Numbered from the stretch's first letter, positions 43,714 through 53,249 are shown. The stretch is 64,000 nt of DNA from an uncultured Bacteroidales bacterium (GCA_902489445.1 CABTZX010000005.1:3102-67101); one strand, 5' to 3'. Numbers and translations are program-made. Notes: generated from the letters alone by a model not told the origin.

Positions 43714-45065
43714 AGCCCTTTTTCTGCACAAAGTTCTCCGATGAGTGTGGCTTGCGTGGCGCTGAGTACGCGCACCGTTACGAAGCTCCCGATGCGCGCC
43801 TCCCCTTTGGGAAAAACGACCACTTTATTGGTTGTGGTGCGGCCGTAGTACTGCAAGCGGCTTTTACGGCTCACGCCCTCCACCAGTACTTCAAATATTT
43901 TGCCTTTATCGCGTTCGTTCGATTCTAAGCTGAGCCGGTTCTGTAGCGAGATAAGCTCCTCAAGCCGACGCAGTTTCACCTCTTCCGGAACATCGTCGGG
44001 ATAATGCCGGGCGGCATAGGTGGTAGGGCGTTCGCTATACTTAAACAGGAATGCCGAATCGAAGCGTACCGTTTCCATCAGCGAGAGCGTCTGGCGGTGA
44101 TCTTCCTCCGTTTCACCGCTGAATCCGCAGAATATATCGGTGGAAATACCACAGTGCGGAATTTTGCTCCGCAGCGTAGCGATGCGATCCAAATACCATT
44201 CGCGCGTATAGCCGCGGCGCATCCGCTCCAAAACCGCATTGCTACCGCTCTGCACGGGCAGATGGATATGGGCGCAAATTTGCGGTATTTCTGCCATCGT
44301 TTCAATCAATTTGTCGCTCATATGGCGCGGATGCGGCGATGTGTAACGAATACGCATTTGCGGCGCGATTTGGTGAATAGCGCGCAGCAGATCAGGGAAA
44401 TCCACCTCGTCGCCCTCTTCGCTTCGATAGAAGTAACCGTTCACTTTTTGCCCCAAAAGGGTCACTTCGCGGAAACCGGCCTCTCTCATGGCGGCAATCT
44501 CCCGATAGATGCTTTCCGGCTCACGGCTCCGCTCGCGCCCTCGCGTGAAGGGGACGATGCAATAGGAGCAAAATTCGTCGCAGCCGCGCATAATGCTCAC
44601 AAAACCGGATATATTCAGCCCGGGCAACTTGAGCGGCACCACATCTCTATAGGTTTCCTCTTTGCTCAGCGTTACATTGATCGCCTTGCCGCCTGCCTCT
44701 ACATCGGCGAGCAGATTGGGCAGATCGGCGTACGCATCGGGCCCTGCCACTAAATCCACGCCATGCTCCGTGAGCAGCCGCTCCTTGACGCGTTCCGCCA
44801 TACAGCCCAGTACCCCTATTACTGCCGGTTTACCGCATTTGCGCCGCAGTGCCTGTAAATTCTCTATCCGTCCTATTACGCGCTTTTCCGCATTATCCCT
44901 CACGCTGCACGTATTGATTAGCATTACGTCCGCCTCTTCCGGCTTTTCCGTGAAGCTGTATCCAACCGTTTGCAGGATGGCAGCCACCACTTCCGTATCG
45001 GCTACGTTCATTTGGCAACCATAGGTTTCGATGTGTACTACTTTTTGCGGTATTTGTTCTGACAT
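43710..45065 (-). CDS. miaB: tRNA-2-methylthio-N6-dimethylallyladenosine synthase MiaB
   Basis: A 451-aa radical SAM methylthiotransferase. The N-terminal UPF0004 domain carries the auxiliary cluster cysteines in YGCQMN, INTCSVRDNAEKR and GVLGCMAERV. The radical SAM CxxxCxxC is in RGCDEFCSYCIVPFTRG. A TRAM domain with YGRTTTNKVVVF ends the protein. It adds the 2-methylthio group to i6A37 of tRNAs. The TRIC gene follows with ATGA overlap. No convincing -7 box was found in the 66-bp upstream stretch. Confidence 0.95.
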   Translation of the reverse strand: MSEQIPQKVVHIETYGCQMNVADTEVVAAILQTVGYSFTEKPEEADVMLINTCSVRDNAEKRVIGRIENLQALRRKCGKPAVIGVLGCMAERVKERLLTEHGVDLVAGPDAYADLPNLLADVEAGGKAINVTLSKEETYRDVVPLKLPGLNISGFVSIMRGCDEFCSYCIVPFTRGRERSREPESIYREIAAMREAGFREVTLLGQKVNGYFYRSEEGDEVDFPDLLRAIHQIAPQMRIRYTSPHPRHMSDKLIETMAEIPQICAHIHLPVQSGSNAVLERMRRGYTREWYLDRIATLRSKIPHCGISTDIFCGFSGETEEDHRQTLSLMETVRFDSAFLFKYSERPTTYAARHYPDDVPEEVKLRRLEELISLQNRLSLESNERDKGKIFEVLVEGVSRKSRLQYYGRTTTNKVVVFPKGEARIGSFVTVRVLSATQATLIGELCAEKGL

Positions 45066-45178
45066 TTTATTGTTGATAATTGGGGGTGTTAAGGTCTTAA
45101 CTCGTTATAGAATGGTTAAGGTATTGTAAAACGATGCCCAAATAGGGGTTACAAAGTTGTTGCATTGAGAATAAATCT

Positions 45179-45266
45179 CCACCTTTGCATTGGAAAAGAG
45201 AGATTTTTCTATAGTTAAGGTTTTGGTTAATGTAGGAAGGGCGAGTCGGGAGATTCGCCCTTTTGC
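45179..45266 (+). ncRNA. Possible small transcript ending in a terminator
   Basis: CACCTTTG at 45179-45186 resembles a -7 box, with TTG at 45157 or 45160. About 55 bp later GGGCGA (45239-45244) pairs with TCGCCC (45255-45260), followed by TTTTG. No reading frame or ribosome site accompanies it. This could be a short RNA or only an orphan terminator. Confidence 0.3.
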
Positions 45267-45325
45267 TTGGTACCGGGCTGAAGCGGATCTAATCGGGCGA
45301 GCGGTTGCTTCCCACGCACGGCGCG

Positions 45326-45413
45326 AAAGGTATATACCTTTCCCTGAATAGGTATATACCTTTGGAGCGAAACGTATATACCTTTCACTCGGAACATATA
45401 TACCTTTTGCCGC
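45326..45413. repeat. TATATA array 5: four 22-bp units
   Basis: Core starts at 45329, 45351, 45373 (CGTATATA) and 45395 (CATATATA), exactly 22 bp apart. It lies between the divergent miaB and CoA transferase genes. The second unit contains an exact promoter-like TACCTTTG. Confidence 0.88.
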
Positions 45414-45474
45414 ACTCATCGGACCGTGCCAAAATCCCTTCTGTTCCCTTCGATCTATATTCACCTTTATTTAG

Positions 45475-45482
45475 TACCTTTG
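45475..45482 (+). promoter_or_regulatory. -7 box (TACCTTTG) for the CoA transferase-pckA operon
   Basis: TACCTTTG with AT-rich sequence upstream. Transcription would start near 45489, giving a leader of about 80 nt to the chosen ATG. Confidence 0.65.
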
Positions 45483-45570
45483 GGCGTTACTCATTCCTTT
45501 GCAAAAGTACAAAGGAAGCGCGACACTTAGGCTATTGCCGGATGAAAAGAAGACCATTGATAGGAAAATA

Positions 45571-47052
45571 ATGTACAAAGTAATGAGTGCCGAAGAGGCG
45601 GCAAGGTTGATTAAAAATGGCGATAATGTGGGCGTGAGCGGGTTTACCCACGCCGGATGCCCTAAAGTGCTACCCAAAGCGATTGCTCGCTATGCCGAGG
45701 AAGAGCATCAAGCGGGGCGACCCTTCCGGATAGGGCTCTTTACGGGAGCCAGCACCTCCGATCGTTTGGACGGTGTTTTGGCGCGTGCTAAGGCAATTTC
45801 CTTCCGAACCCCATACCAATCTACCAAAGATTTGCGCGCCGCCATCAATAACGAGGAGGTGCACTATGTGGATATGCATCTATCCCAGCTCGCCCAAGAG
45901 ATGCGCTCGGGCTTCTACGGAAATATAGATGTGGCGATTGTGGAAGCTGCTGAAGTGACCAATGATGGCGAGATTGTGCCCACTTGTGGCGTAGGAATTC
46001 TGCCTACCATATGCCGAATGGCAAAACGCATCATTGTGGAATTGAACGATAAGCATCCTGCCGCCATACGCGGTATGCACGACCTTGCGGAGCCTCTGGA
46101 CCCGCCTTTTCGCGAAGCAATCCCTATCTATCACCCGTCGGATCGCGTCGGCTTGCCCTACATTAAAGTAGATCCGGGCAAAATCGCTGCCATCGTAAAG
46201 ACCAGCGAACCCAACGATGAGGGCAAATTTACTCCGGTGGACGAAGTAACCAAGGCGATTGGCGACAATGTGGCTGCTTTCCTTCACAAAGAACTTGTGG
46301 AAGGGCGCATCCCTAAAGAGTTTCTTCCCATTCAGAGCGGGGTGGGCAATGTGGCCAATGCCGTATTGGGTGCTTTGGGCGATAATAGTGATATCCCTGA
46401 CTTTAACGTCTACACCGAAGTGATTCAGGACTCGGTAATCGCACTGATGAATAAAGGGCGCGTTAAATTTGCCAGTGGTTGCTCGCTAACCGTATCCCGC
46501 AGCGTGATGCAGGATATATACGCTCGTTTGGACGAATTCCGTGATCGCATCGTATTGCGGCCTTCCGAATACTCAAACAACCCTGAAGTGGTGCGCCGTT
46601 TGGGCATCATTACCATCAATACTGCCTTAGAAGCCGATATTTTTGGTAATGTAAACTCCACACATGTAAACGGCGTGCGAATGATGAACGGGATCGGCGG
46701 ATCGGGCGATTTTACCCGTAATGCCTATCTCTCCATATTCACCACCCCATCTACAGCCAAAAACGGCTCCATAAGTGCCTTTGTTCCGATGGTTTCGCAC
46801 CTCGATCACTCCGAACACTCGGTTAAGGTAATTATATCCGAATATGGCGTTGCCGACCTGCGCGGCAAGGATCCGCGCCAAAGAGCAAAATGTATTATCG
46901 AAAACTGCGTACATCCCGATTATCGCGAGCTACTCACCGAATACGTAGCTCGGACCCAATCGGTTCATACGCCGCACGATTTGCGCAATGCCTTCGCCTT
47001 CCATCGCGCAATTATCGAAGAGGGCGATATGCGTAAAGCACGATTTATTTGA
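45571..47052 (+). CDS. Acetyl-CoA hydrolase/succinyl-CoA:acetate CoA-transferase family protein
   Basis: About 493 aa. The ATG at 45571 (MYKVMSAEEAARLIKNGDNV) fits the family N-terminus; an upstream in-frame ATG at 45499 would be nearly leaderless. Features are VGVSGFTHAGCPKVLPKAI and IGLFTGASTSDRLDG. The catalytic Glu lies in the later region YTEVIQDSVIALMN. HVNGVRMMNGIGGSGDF and VSHLDHSEHSVKVIISEYG complete the pattern. It moves CoA between acetate and succinate or propionate-type acids. pckA follows after 42 bp, linking acid end-product formation to C4 metabolism. Confidence 0.9.
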   Translation: MYKVMSAEEAARLIKNGDNVGVSGFTHAGCPKVLPKAIARYAEEEHQAGRPFRIGLFTGASTSDRLDGVLARAKAISFRTPYQSTKDLRAAINNEEVHYVDMHLSQLAQEMRSGFYGNIDVAIVEAAEVTNDGEIVPTCGVGILPTICRMAKRIIVELNDKHPAAIRGMHDLAEPLDPPFREAIPIYHPSDRVGLPYIKVDPGKIAAIVKTSEPNDEGKFTPVDEVTKAIGDNVAAFLHKELVEGRIPKEFLPIQSGVGNVANAVLGALGDNSDIPDFNVYTEVIQDSVIALMNKGRVKFASGCSLTVSRSVMQDIYARLDEFRDRIVLRPSEYSNNPEVVRRLGIITINTALEADIFGNVNSTHVNGVRMMNGIGGSGDFTRNAYLSIFTTPSTAKNGSISAFVPMVSHLDHSEHSVKVIISEYGVADLRGKDPRQRAKCIIENCVHPDYRELLTEYVARTQSVHTPHDLRNAFAFHRAIIEEGDMRKARFI

Positions 47053-47093
47053 AACAAAACAGAGAAAACAAACTATAGTAATCTAAAAATATC

Positions 47094-48701
47094 ATGAAAC
47101 AACCGGATTTAAGTCAATACGGAATTACCGGGGTGAAGGAAGTGATCTACAATCCTTCCTACGATTTCCTATATAAGGAAGAACTCAAGCCCGAATTAAC
47201 CGGATACGAAAAAGGTCAGCTCACGGAGTTGGGTGCCGTTAATGTAATGACAGGTATCTACACCGGCCGAAGCCCCAAGGATAAGTTCTTTGTATACGAC
47301 GATACTACCAAAGATACCATCTGGTGGACCAGCGACGAATATAAGAACGATAATAAGCCCATCAAGCCCGAAGCGTGGAAAGAACTCAAAAAGATTGCCA
47401 CGGAAGAGTTGTCCCATAAGCGACTCTTTGTGGTAGATGCTTTTTGCGGTGCCAATGCCAATAGCAGGCTGAAGATACGTTTCATTATGGAAGTGGCCTG
47501 GCAGGCGCATTTTGTTACCAATATGTTCATTCGTCCTACCAAAGAGGAACTCGAAAACTTCGGTACGCCTGATTTTGTAGTGATGAACGCTTCCAAGGCA
47601 AAAGTTACCAACTACAAGGAATTGGGGCTGAACAGCGAAACAGCGGTAGTATTCAATCTGACCGAAAAGGTGCAGATTATTATCAACACCTGGTACGGCG
47701 GCGAAATGAAAAAGGGCATGTTCTCCTACATGAATTACCTCAATCCGCTCCGCGGAATGGCTTCCATGCACTGCTCCGCCAATACCAATCAGGCAGGAAC
47801 GGAAACCGCTATCTTCTTTGGGCTATCCGGAACCGGTAAAACCACCCTTTCCACCGATCCAAAGCGCAAACTGATTGGCGACGACGAACACGGATGGGAC
47901 GACGACGGAATCTTCAATTACGAAGGCGGTTGCTATGCAAAAGTGATCAACTTGAGCAAGGAAAACGAACCCGATATCTATAATGCAATCAAGCGCGATG
48001 CGCTGCTTGAAAATGTGACGGTAGATGCCAACGGAAAAATCGACTTCTCCGATAAGAGCGTGACGGAAAATACGCGCGTTTCCTATCCTATCTATCACAT
48101 TCAGAACATAGTAAAGCCCATCAGTAAGGCGGGTCACGCCAATAAAGTTATATTCCTTTCCGCCGATGCCTTCGGCGTGTTGCCTCCCGTATCTATCCTT
48201 ACGCCGGAACAGACGCAGTACTACTTCCTCAGTGGATTTACCGCTAAGCTGGCAGGAACGGAACGCGGTATCACCGAACCTACGCCCACCTTCTCCGCTT
48301 GCTTTGGAGCTGCATTCCTATCGCTACATCCAACTAAGTACGGCGAAGAATTGGTTAAGAAAATGAAGATGGTAGGTGCCAAGGCTTACCTCGTTAATAC
48401 CGGATGGAACGGAACCGGCAAACGTATCTCTATTAAGGATACGCGCGCCATTATTGACGCTATTCTGGATGGAAGCATCGATAAGGCTCCCACGAAAACG
48501 ATGCCTTACTTCAACTTCCTCGTGCCTACCGAGCTGCCCGGCGTAGATAGCGGCATCCTCGATCCGCGCGATACGTATCGCGACGCCAAGGAGTGGGACG
48601 AAAAGGCGCGCGATCTTGCGCAGCGCTTTATCACCAACTTCCATAAGTTCACCGGCAACGACTTGGGCAAAAAGCTGGTAGCTGCCGGCCCCGCCCTCTA
48701 A
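47094..48701 (+). CDS. pckA: Phosphoenolpyruvate carboxykinase (ATP)
   Basis: A 535-aa protein of normal length. [11 protein letters not shown] (substrate Arg), the kinase-1a P-loop [11 protein letters not shown], kinase-2 [13 protein letters not shown] and the adenine loop region [16 protein letters not shown] are intact. It interconverts oxaloacetate plus ATP with PEP, CO2 and ADP. In succinate-producing Bacteroidales it usually runs towards oxaloacetate, making ATP. Placement behind a CoA transferase supports that role. A clear terminator follows at 48734. Confidence 0.97.
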   Translation: MKQPDLSQYGITGVKEVIYNPSYDFLYKEELKPELTGYEKGQLTELGAVNVMTGIYTGRSPKDKFFVYDDTTKDTIWWTSDEYKNDNKPIKPEAWKELKKIATEELSHKRLFVVDAFCGANANSRLKIRFIMEVAWQAHFVTNMFIRPTKEELENFGTPDFVVMNASKAKVTNYKELGLNSETAVVFNLTEKVQIIINTWYGGEMKKGMFSYMNYLNPLRGMASMHCSANTNQAGTETAIFFGLSGTGKTTLSTDPKRKLIGDDEHGWDDDGIFNYEGGCYAKVINLSKENEPDIYNAIKRDALLENVTVDANGKIDFSDKSVTENTRVSYPIYHIQNIVKPISKAGHANKVIFLSADAFGVLPPVSILTPEQTQYYFLSGFTAKLAGTERGITEPTPTFSACFGAAFLSLHPTKYGEELVKKMKMVGAKAYLVNTGWNGTGKRISIKDTRAIIDAILDGSIDKAPTKTMPYFNFLVPTELPGVDSGILDPRDTYRDAKEWDEKARDLAQRFITNFHKFTGNDLGKKLVAAGPAL

Positions 48702-48733
48702 GCGTGCCCTAATCCTTCATTCTTTATAAAAAG

Positions 48734-48767
48734 GAGGTTCGTCGTATATGTTCGGCGAACCTCTTTT
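48734..48767 (+). terminator. Terminator after pckA
   Basis: GAGGTTCG (48734-48741) pairs with CGAACCTC (48756-48763), followed by TTTT. Confidence 0.85.
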
Positions 48768-48779
48768 CAGCTTCTTCCG

Positions 48780-48867
48780 AAACATCTATACCTCTCGTTG
48801 GAAACGTATATACCTCTCACGCAAAACGTATATACCTTTCTGTTGAAATGTATGGATGTTTTTTCAA
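48780..48867. repeat. TATATA array 6: four 22-bp units, diverged
   Basis: Core starts at 48783 (CATCTATA), 48805 (CGTATATA), 48827 (CGTATATA) and 48849 (TGTATGGA), still exactly 22 bp apart although the sequence has drifted. It lies directly after the pckA terminator. Confidence 0.82.
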
Positions 48868-48873
48868 GGGCTT

Positions 48874-48919
48874 GGCGTGCGGCGCCTCATTCAGGCAGGA
48901 TGGCGCGCGAAAGGCGGTC
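48874..48919 (-). pseudogene. Copied 3' end of comB (about 46 bp)
   Basis: This segment matches 53237-53282 at about 40 of 46 bases. On the minus strand it encodes DRLSRAILPE and a stop, the last ten residues of ComB (gene at 53250). The similarity continues about 13 bp past the stop codon. No other part of comB is present here, so it is a detached 3'-end fragment. The sequence then continues to 49020 without recognisable features. Confidence 0.75.
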
Positions 48920-49026
48920 CTATAAATCTATGGGCAAAAGGCTCGGCAAGGCGGTTTTGTACAAGCAAAATGCTCCCATTTCCCCTATTTGCTGCGCAGA
49001 GGTGTTTCTAATTAAAACGATTTGAG

Positions 49027-49034
49027 TACATTTG
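49027..49034 (+). promoter_or_regulatory. -7 box (TACATTTG) upstream of a 430-bp non-coding stretch
   Basis: Good -7 match. The stretch 49035-49471 holds no convincing gene; an 86-codon TTG-started frame at 49106 has no supporting features. A hairpin GCTCTTTT/AAAAGAGC lies near 49272-49292. Confidence 0.5.
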
Positions 49035-49357
49035 TAGCGGAATGAGAGTGTGGAATCGTCATACGTGCTTGAGAGGAAGAGGCAGAAGCTGTAACGCGAT
49101 GCGTTTTGTTGGGTGCGGGTGCGGTTCCCTGTATGTGGGAAGGTGAGGTAGTGTTATTGGTTAGCGCGGGGAAGAAATCTCCTTACACAAAAAGTGAACA
49201 ATGGAGTTTTCGTGCTGTTCCTAATGTGGGGATAGGCGAGCGCTTGTTCTTTGATAGGGTAGTAACGGCTCTTTTTGTGAAAAGAGCTCGGGGAAAGATA
49301 GCGAATATAGCGGTTCGTTACCTCGCCCCTCGGTTTGCTTCCCAAGGAATAATTGAC

Positions 49358-49365
49358 TACCTTTA
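49358..49365 (+). promoter_or_regulatory. -7-like box (TACCTTTA) before the leucine-rich gene
   Basis: One base from consensus, with TTG near 49335 as the -33 element. The leader to the start codon would be about 100 nt. Confidence 0.5.
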
Positions 49366-49471
49366 GACTAAGTGTTGCGTTAAGTAGATAACTGAAGAGA
49401 ACTCAAACAGTATAGGAAACAATAATAAAAGCCACACTTGTGGCACAGGTATAACATATAAAGTACTAAGT

Positions 49472-51145
49472 ATGAAAACGACTATTACAAAAGGATTGCA
49501 AAGTGCTGCATTAGCACTTGTCGTACTGCTCGGAGCCATACTCCCGGCAACATCGCAGACTCTGACGATGACTACGGCAAAAAAAGTGGGGGACAAGATT
49601 CGTGTCTATCTGACGCCTCAAACTAATGAATTGACGATCACCGGGGTGGAAGAAAAACCGATGGCTGGTTACTTTTCCTATACCCTTAAGGATCAAACTG
49701 TGACGTTCACAGGAGGTATTAGGAATTTTGAATGCAGTGGTCAAGAACTTACGGCAATAACCCTCGACAAAATGAGCGGATTGACAAGTTTGATTGTTGA
49801 TAATAACCAGTTGGCTACTTTGGATGTAACTCAATGCTCGGATTTGGTAAACCTGGATTGTCACACAAATAAATTGACTTCGCTGAATTTTGCTGAATGC
49901 AAGAGTTTGGGTGATTTGGAATGCTCAAATAATCTTCTGACCGAATTGTCTTTTTCGGGCAACGAAAGTTTGGATTGGTTAGATTGTTCAAAAAATAAGC
50001 TTACCACGCTCGATCTTTCCAAGCTGGAAAGAATATCGTGGCTGGATTGCTCCGCTAACCAATTGGCTAAGTTGGACGTATCCGCATCTGAAATGCTTGC
50101 TACACTTCGTTGCAGCAGCAATAAAATGACTGAGCTGAATGTGGAAGATTGCGATAATCTCGCCTTTATTTATTGTCCTGATAACTTGCTTTCCTGCTCC
50201 GCTATGGAAACTATAGCAGATCAAGTTGCCGTAAAGAGGGATGATCCGGCTGAAATCTATGTGGTTACAAGAGATGAAAAAAGCGTTGAACCCGGTAAGG
50301 GTAACGTATTTACCACTCATGCCGCTGAAATCGTCAAGGCAAAGAATTGGAAAGTTTATTCCGATGTAGGTGTTTCTTTATATGAGAAAACTGAATATGC
50401 CGGCCGTGAAGGTTCCTGCAAGGAAGGCGAAATTACCTTTAAAGTTTCTGCAGAAGAAAACGCAAAGGGTACTGTAACGATTAAGGGTGCCGATAATCTT
50501 AACGCAGTTAAGTACGGAACGGAACTGACGGTTGAAGCTAAACCTAACGAACATTACAGATTGCTTTCCATTATGGCGGGCGATTTGGAAATAACCGAAA
50601 GCAAAACCTTTACTGTAAAGGAAAGTGTAGTGGTTAAGGCTGTGTTTGTAGAAGAAACCTTTAAGGTAACCACTGCTCCGATGACCAATGGTTCTATTTC
50701 CTTCGTTGGACCTGAAGATATGGATCTGGACCTGAATAACGTTCCTTATAACACCGAATTGCGTGTTATGATTAATGCAAATGAAGGTTACGAACTAGAA
50801 TCCCTGAAGGCCAATGACGAAGATATTACCGAAAGCAAAAAGTTTGTTGTGAAAGGCGAAGTTACGGTAACCGCACTTTTCCGCACACCTGCAGGAAAAG
50901 TAGTTGAAACAACCATCGCCATCTTCCCCAACCCGGCTCAAACCAATATGGTATTGCGCGGTGCTGCTCCTTTCTCTGAAGTAGTTGTATACAGCTTGGA
51001 AGGTGCACAGCTTTTGAGCGCTACTGCCGATGAAGCCGGTAACGCACACATTAACGTGGCTACGCTTGCTAATGGTCAGTATCTCGTATCTGTACGCGAT
51101 AACGACAATAAGCTCCACTCGGAACTGGTAACGGTAAAACGCTAA
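49472..51145 (+). CDS. Leucine-rich-repeat T9SS surface protein (InlJ-like), paralogue 1
   Basis: A 557-aa protein with a signal peptide (ending PATSQ). About eight short leucine-rich repeats of the form LDCSxNxLTxLDLS lie at about residues 80-245. Two internalin B-type repeats follow (about 325-475; ITESKTFTVK and ITESKKFVVK mark each), then a type A T9SS sorting domain (AIFPNPAQTNMVLRG, NGQYLVSV, basic end VTVKR). This layout resembles InlJ of Porphyromonas gingivalis, a biofilm-related surface protein. A paralogue lies 83 bp downstream, and a promoter-like box is at 49358. Confidence 0.88.
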   Translation: MKTTITKGLQSAALALVVLLGAILPATSQTLTMTTAKKVGDKIRVYLTPQTNELTITGVEEKPMAGYFSYTLKDQTVTFTGGIRNFECSGQELTAITLDKMSGLTSLIVDNNQLATLDVTQCSDLVNLDCHTNKLTSLNFAECKSLGDLECSNNLLTELSFSGNESLDWLDCSKNKLTTLDLSKLERISWLDCSANQLAKLDVSASEMLATLRCSSNKMTELNVEDCDNLAFIYCPDNLLSCSAMETIADQVAVKRDDPAEIYVVTRDEKSVEPGKGNVFTTHAAEIVKAKNWKVYSDVGVSLYEKTEYAGREGSCKEGEITFKVSAEENAKGTVTIKGADNLNAVKYGTELTVEAKPNEHYRLLSIMAGDLEITESKTFTVKESVVVKAVFVEETFKVTTAPMTNGSISFVGPEDMDLDLNNVPYNTELRVMINANEGYELESLKANDEDITESKKFVVKGEVTVTALFRTPAGKVVETTIAIFPNPAQTNMVLRGAAPFSEVVVYSLEGAQLLSATADEAGNAHINVATLANGQYLVSVRDNDNKLHSELVTVKR

Positions 51146-51228
51146 AGTGTATTTATGTTCGGAGGATCCGTCTATGGGCGGTTCCCCTCCTGAACGAAAC
51201 TATATAGAAAACAAGAAAGAAAACTGAT

Positions 51229-52929
51229 ATGAAATTCAATTTGAAGAGCAATTTGTTGCTTACGGTATCGTTGGCGTTACCCACTTTGCTGGGAACCGCG
51301 ATGACGATGGATGCGCAGAGCATTTCCTTCGAAACAACGAGAAGTGCCGGTAACCAGGTAGAACTCGCGATACAGGCTAATGGCCCCGTTACAGCTGAAG
51401 GGATCAAAGGAACTATTGTGCCCGACGGGAAGGAAAGACCATACATTTTAACCGCACAAAATGTAACCATAGAAGGAGACTTGATTTCGTTCAAGGCTGA
51501 AAGTAACCAGATAACGGTTTTAACCCTTACGGATTGCGATAATTTGGATGAAATAAAGATATTTGGTAACCTGCTGACCACGTTGGATGTTACCAAGTGT
51601 CCCGCTCTGAAAAACTTGGACTGCTCCAAAAACCAGCTTACAGAACTGAAGTTGACAAACAGGAGCAATCTTGAAAAAGTAGATGCTTCACTGAATCACC
51701 TCGTTGGGTTGGATCTGACCGGCTGCAGCAATCTTTTAAGGGTTGATGTGGGTTCCAATGAACTTCTCTCTTTGGATGTGTCCCCGTGTACCAAACTTCA
51801 GGAATTGGTTTGCTATAAGAACCAAATTTCAACTCTTTCTTTGTCAGAATGCAAGGATTTGCGTAAATTATTGTGTCAGAGCAATAATATAACAGAGTTT
51901 GATGCTTCACAGTGCCCCGGGCTTACTTATCTTGATATTGGCTTTAACCAGCTGAAAACGCTTGATATGACTTCGTGTGAGCACATCAATTGGTTCTACT
52001 GCGGAGGTAACCTGCTCGAAGAGTTGAAAATATCCAACCGAAAAGAATTGGAATGGATGTGGTGCTTCAATAACAAGCTCACCTCTTTGGATCTCTCCGG
52101 ATGTAAAAGGTTAAAGTGGGCTTTCTGCTTCTACAACAAATTGACCTCGCTTAACCTCGAAGGCTGTGAGGATTTGGATTTCCTCTGCTGCGAATCAAAT
52201 CGCCTCAGTTGTGATGAAATGGATAAAGTGGTTGCCGCTCTTCCCAAACTCCCCCTCTCGCGTGAAGCTAAGTTGGAAGTAGTTACCGAAGAAGAACGCC
52301 GTGCAGCTCCCGGTGGTGGTAACATTATGACTCAGGAAGCGGTTGAACTTGCCAAGAGCAAGAACTGGATGGTTTGCTTCGTTGCTGAAGCCGGATCGCA
52401 CCAGTTTGCTCTTTATAACGGTAGAGAAGGTTCCTGCCACGATGGTAAGCTTTCCTTCAAGGTTACACTGTCACCCACAACCAACGGAACAGTTAAACTC
52501 GTAGGAGTGGAAGACTTCGAAAATGTTCCTTACGGACAGGTAATCAAGGTTGAAGTAACTCCCGATAAAAATTGCGAACTAGTGTCTCTTAAGGTGAACA
52601 ATAAGGACATCTCTAAGAGCAAGAGCTTTGTAGTTAATAAGAACATGGTGGTTACCGCCACATTCAGAAATCCGGCAAATGAAGTAGTAACCGAAAAGGT
52701 TGCTCTTTATCCGAATCCCGCTCGTGAATCAGTAGTGCTCAATGGTGCTGCCGCCCTTTCCGAAGTAAGGCTTTACACCGTTAATGGTGAACTGCTTATG
52801 GTCGAAAAGGCAGACGAAGCCGGTCGGGCTACCTTGAATGTTGCTGAAGTTCCTGAAGGTAAGTACTTGGTTGTATACCAGGATGCTGCTGATCAGAACC
52901 ACACGGAACAACTTATGGTTGCTCGTTAA
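51229..52929 (+). CDS. Leucine-rich-repeat T9SS surface protein (InlJ-like), paralogue 2
   Basis: A 566-aa protein with a signal peptide (ending MTMDAQ). It has more leucine-rich repeats than its neighbour (about eleven, residues 85-330; LDCSKNQLTELKLT, MWCFNNKLTSLDLSG) but only one internalin B-type repeat (about 410-480, ISKSKSFVVNKNMVV). A T9SS sorting domain ends the protein (ALYPNPARESVVLNG, EGKYLVVY). The linker segments YNGREGSC-HDG and YAGREGSC-KEG in the two proteins show a shared origin. Tandem duplication followed by repeat gain and loss is the likely history. Confidence 0.88.
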   Translation: MKFNLKSNLLLTVSLALPTLLGTAMTMDAQSISFETTRSAGNQVELAIQANGPVTAEGIKGTIVPDGKERPYILTAQNVTIEGDLISFKAESNQITVLTLTDCDNLDEIKIFGNLLTTLDVTKCPALKNLDCSKNQLTELKLTNRSNLEKVDASLNHLVGLDLTGCSNLLRVDVGSNELLSLDVSPCTKLQELVCYKNQISTLSLSECKDLRKLLCQSNNITEFDASQCPGLTYLDIGFNQLKTLDMTSCEHINWFYCGGNLLEELKISNRKELEWMWCFNNKLTSLDLSGCKRLKWAFCFYNKLTSLNLEGCEDLDFLCCESNRLSCDEMDKVVAALPKLPLSREAKLEVVTEEERRAAPGGGNIMTQEAVELAKSKNWMVCFVAEAGSHQFALYNGREGSCHDGKLSFKVTLSPTTNGTVKLVGVEDFENVPYGQVIKVEVTPDKNCELVSLKVNNKDISKSKSFVVNKNMVVTATFRNPANEVVTEKVALYPNPARESVVLNGAAALSEVRLYTVNGELLMVEKADEAGRATLNVAEVPEGKYLVVYQDAADQNHTEQLMVAR

Positions 52930-53013
52930 TAGTGGCATAGTTTAGTTACGGTTGGAAGTTGCGTGATACATTCCTAAGCTTCCCTCCGTATACTCGAACG
53001 AAGCAAAATAGGT

Positions 53014-53049
53014 ACCGCCCTCTTCTTCGGAAGGGAGCGGTATTTTATT
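53014..53049 (+). terminator. Terminator after the leucine-rich genes
   Basis: A 12-position stem with one mismatch (ACCGCCCTCTTC with GAAGGGAGCGGT, TTCG loop) followed by ATTTTATT. Confidence 0.8.
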
Positions 53050-53121
53050 GTGTCTACTCTGATTGTTACGAGTTAAAGTTCGGTAGGGCACTATCCCCAA
53101 GATCAGCTTTGTGCAGAACAA

Positions 53122-53231
53122 TATGCCTTCCGTTTGAGGGGAAGGCATACACTTTATGTGGAAAAGGTGTGCGTTGTTATAATCTGTCTATACAGAATAC
53201 ACCTGGGATAGGTGTGCGGTGTGCTATTCGG
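53122..53231. repeat. Possible degenerate 22-bp array in a convergent gap
   Basis: GGCATACA at 53144 and GGTGTGCG at 53166 are 22 bp apart. CTATACAG at 53188 and AGGTGTGC at 53210 continue the step. Unit 53144 agrees with the TATATA-array unit at about 15 of 22 positions. Hairpins ATGCCTTCC/GGAAGGCAT (53123-53148) and ACACCT/AGGTGT also lie here. Confidence 0.35.
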
Positions 53232-53249
53232 AGGGTGGCGTGCAGTGCG

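Noticed and set aside
49106..49366. 86-codon open frame before the leucine-rich genes
   Set aside because: TTG start, no ribosome site, no recognisable domain, and it overlaps the promoter box at 49358.
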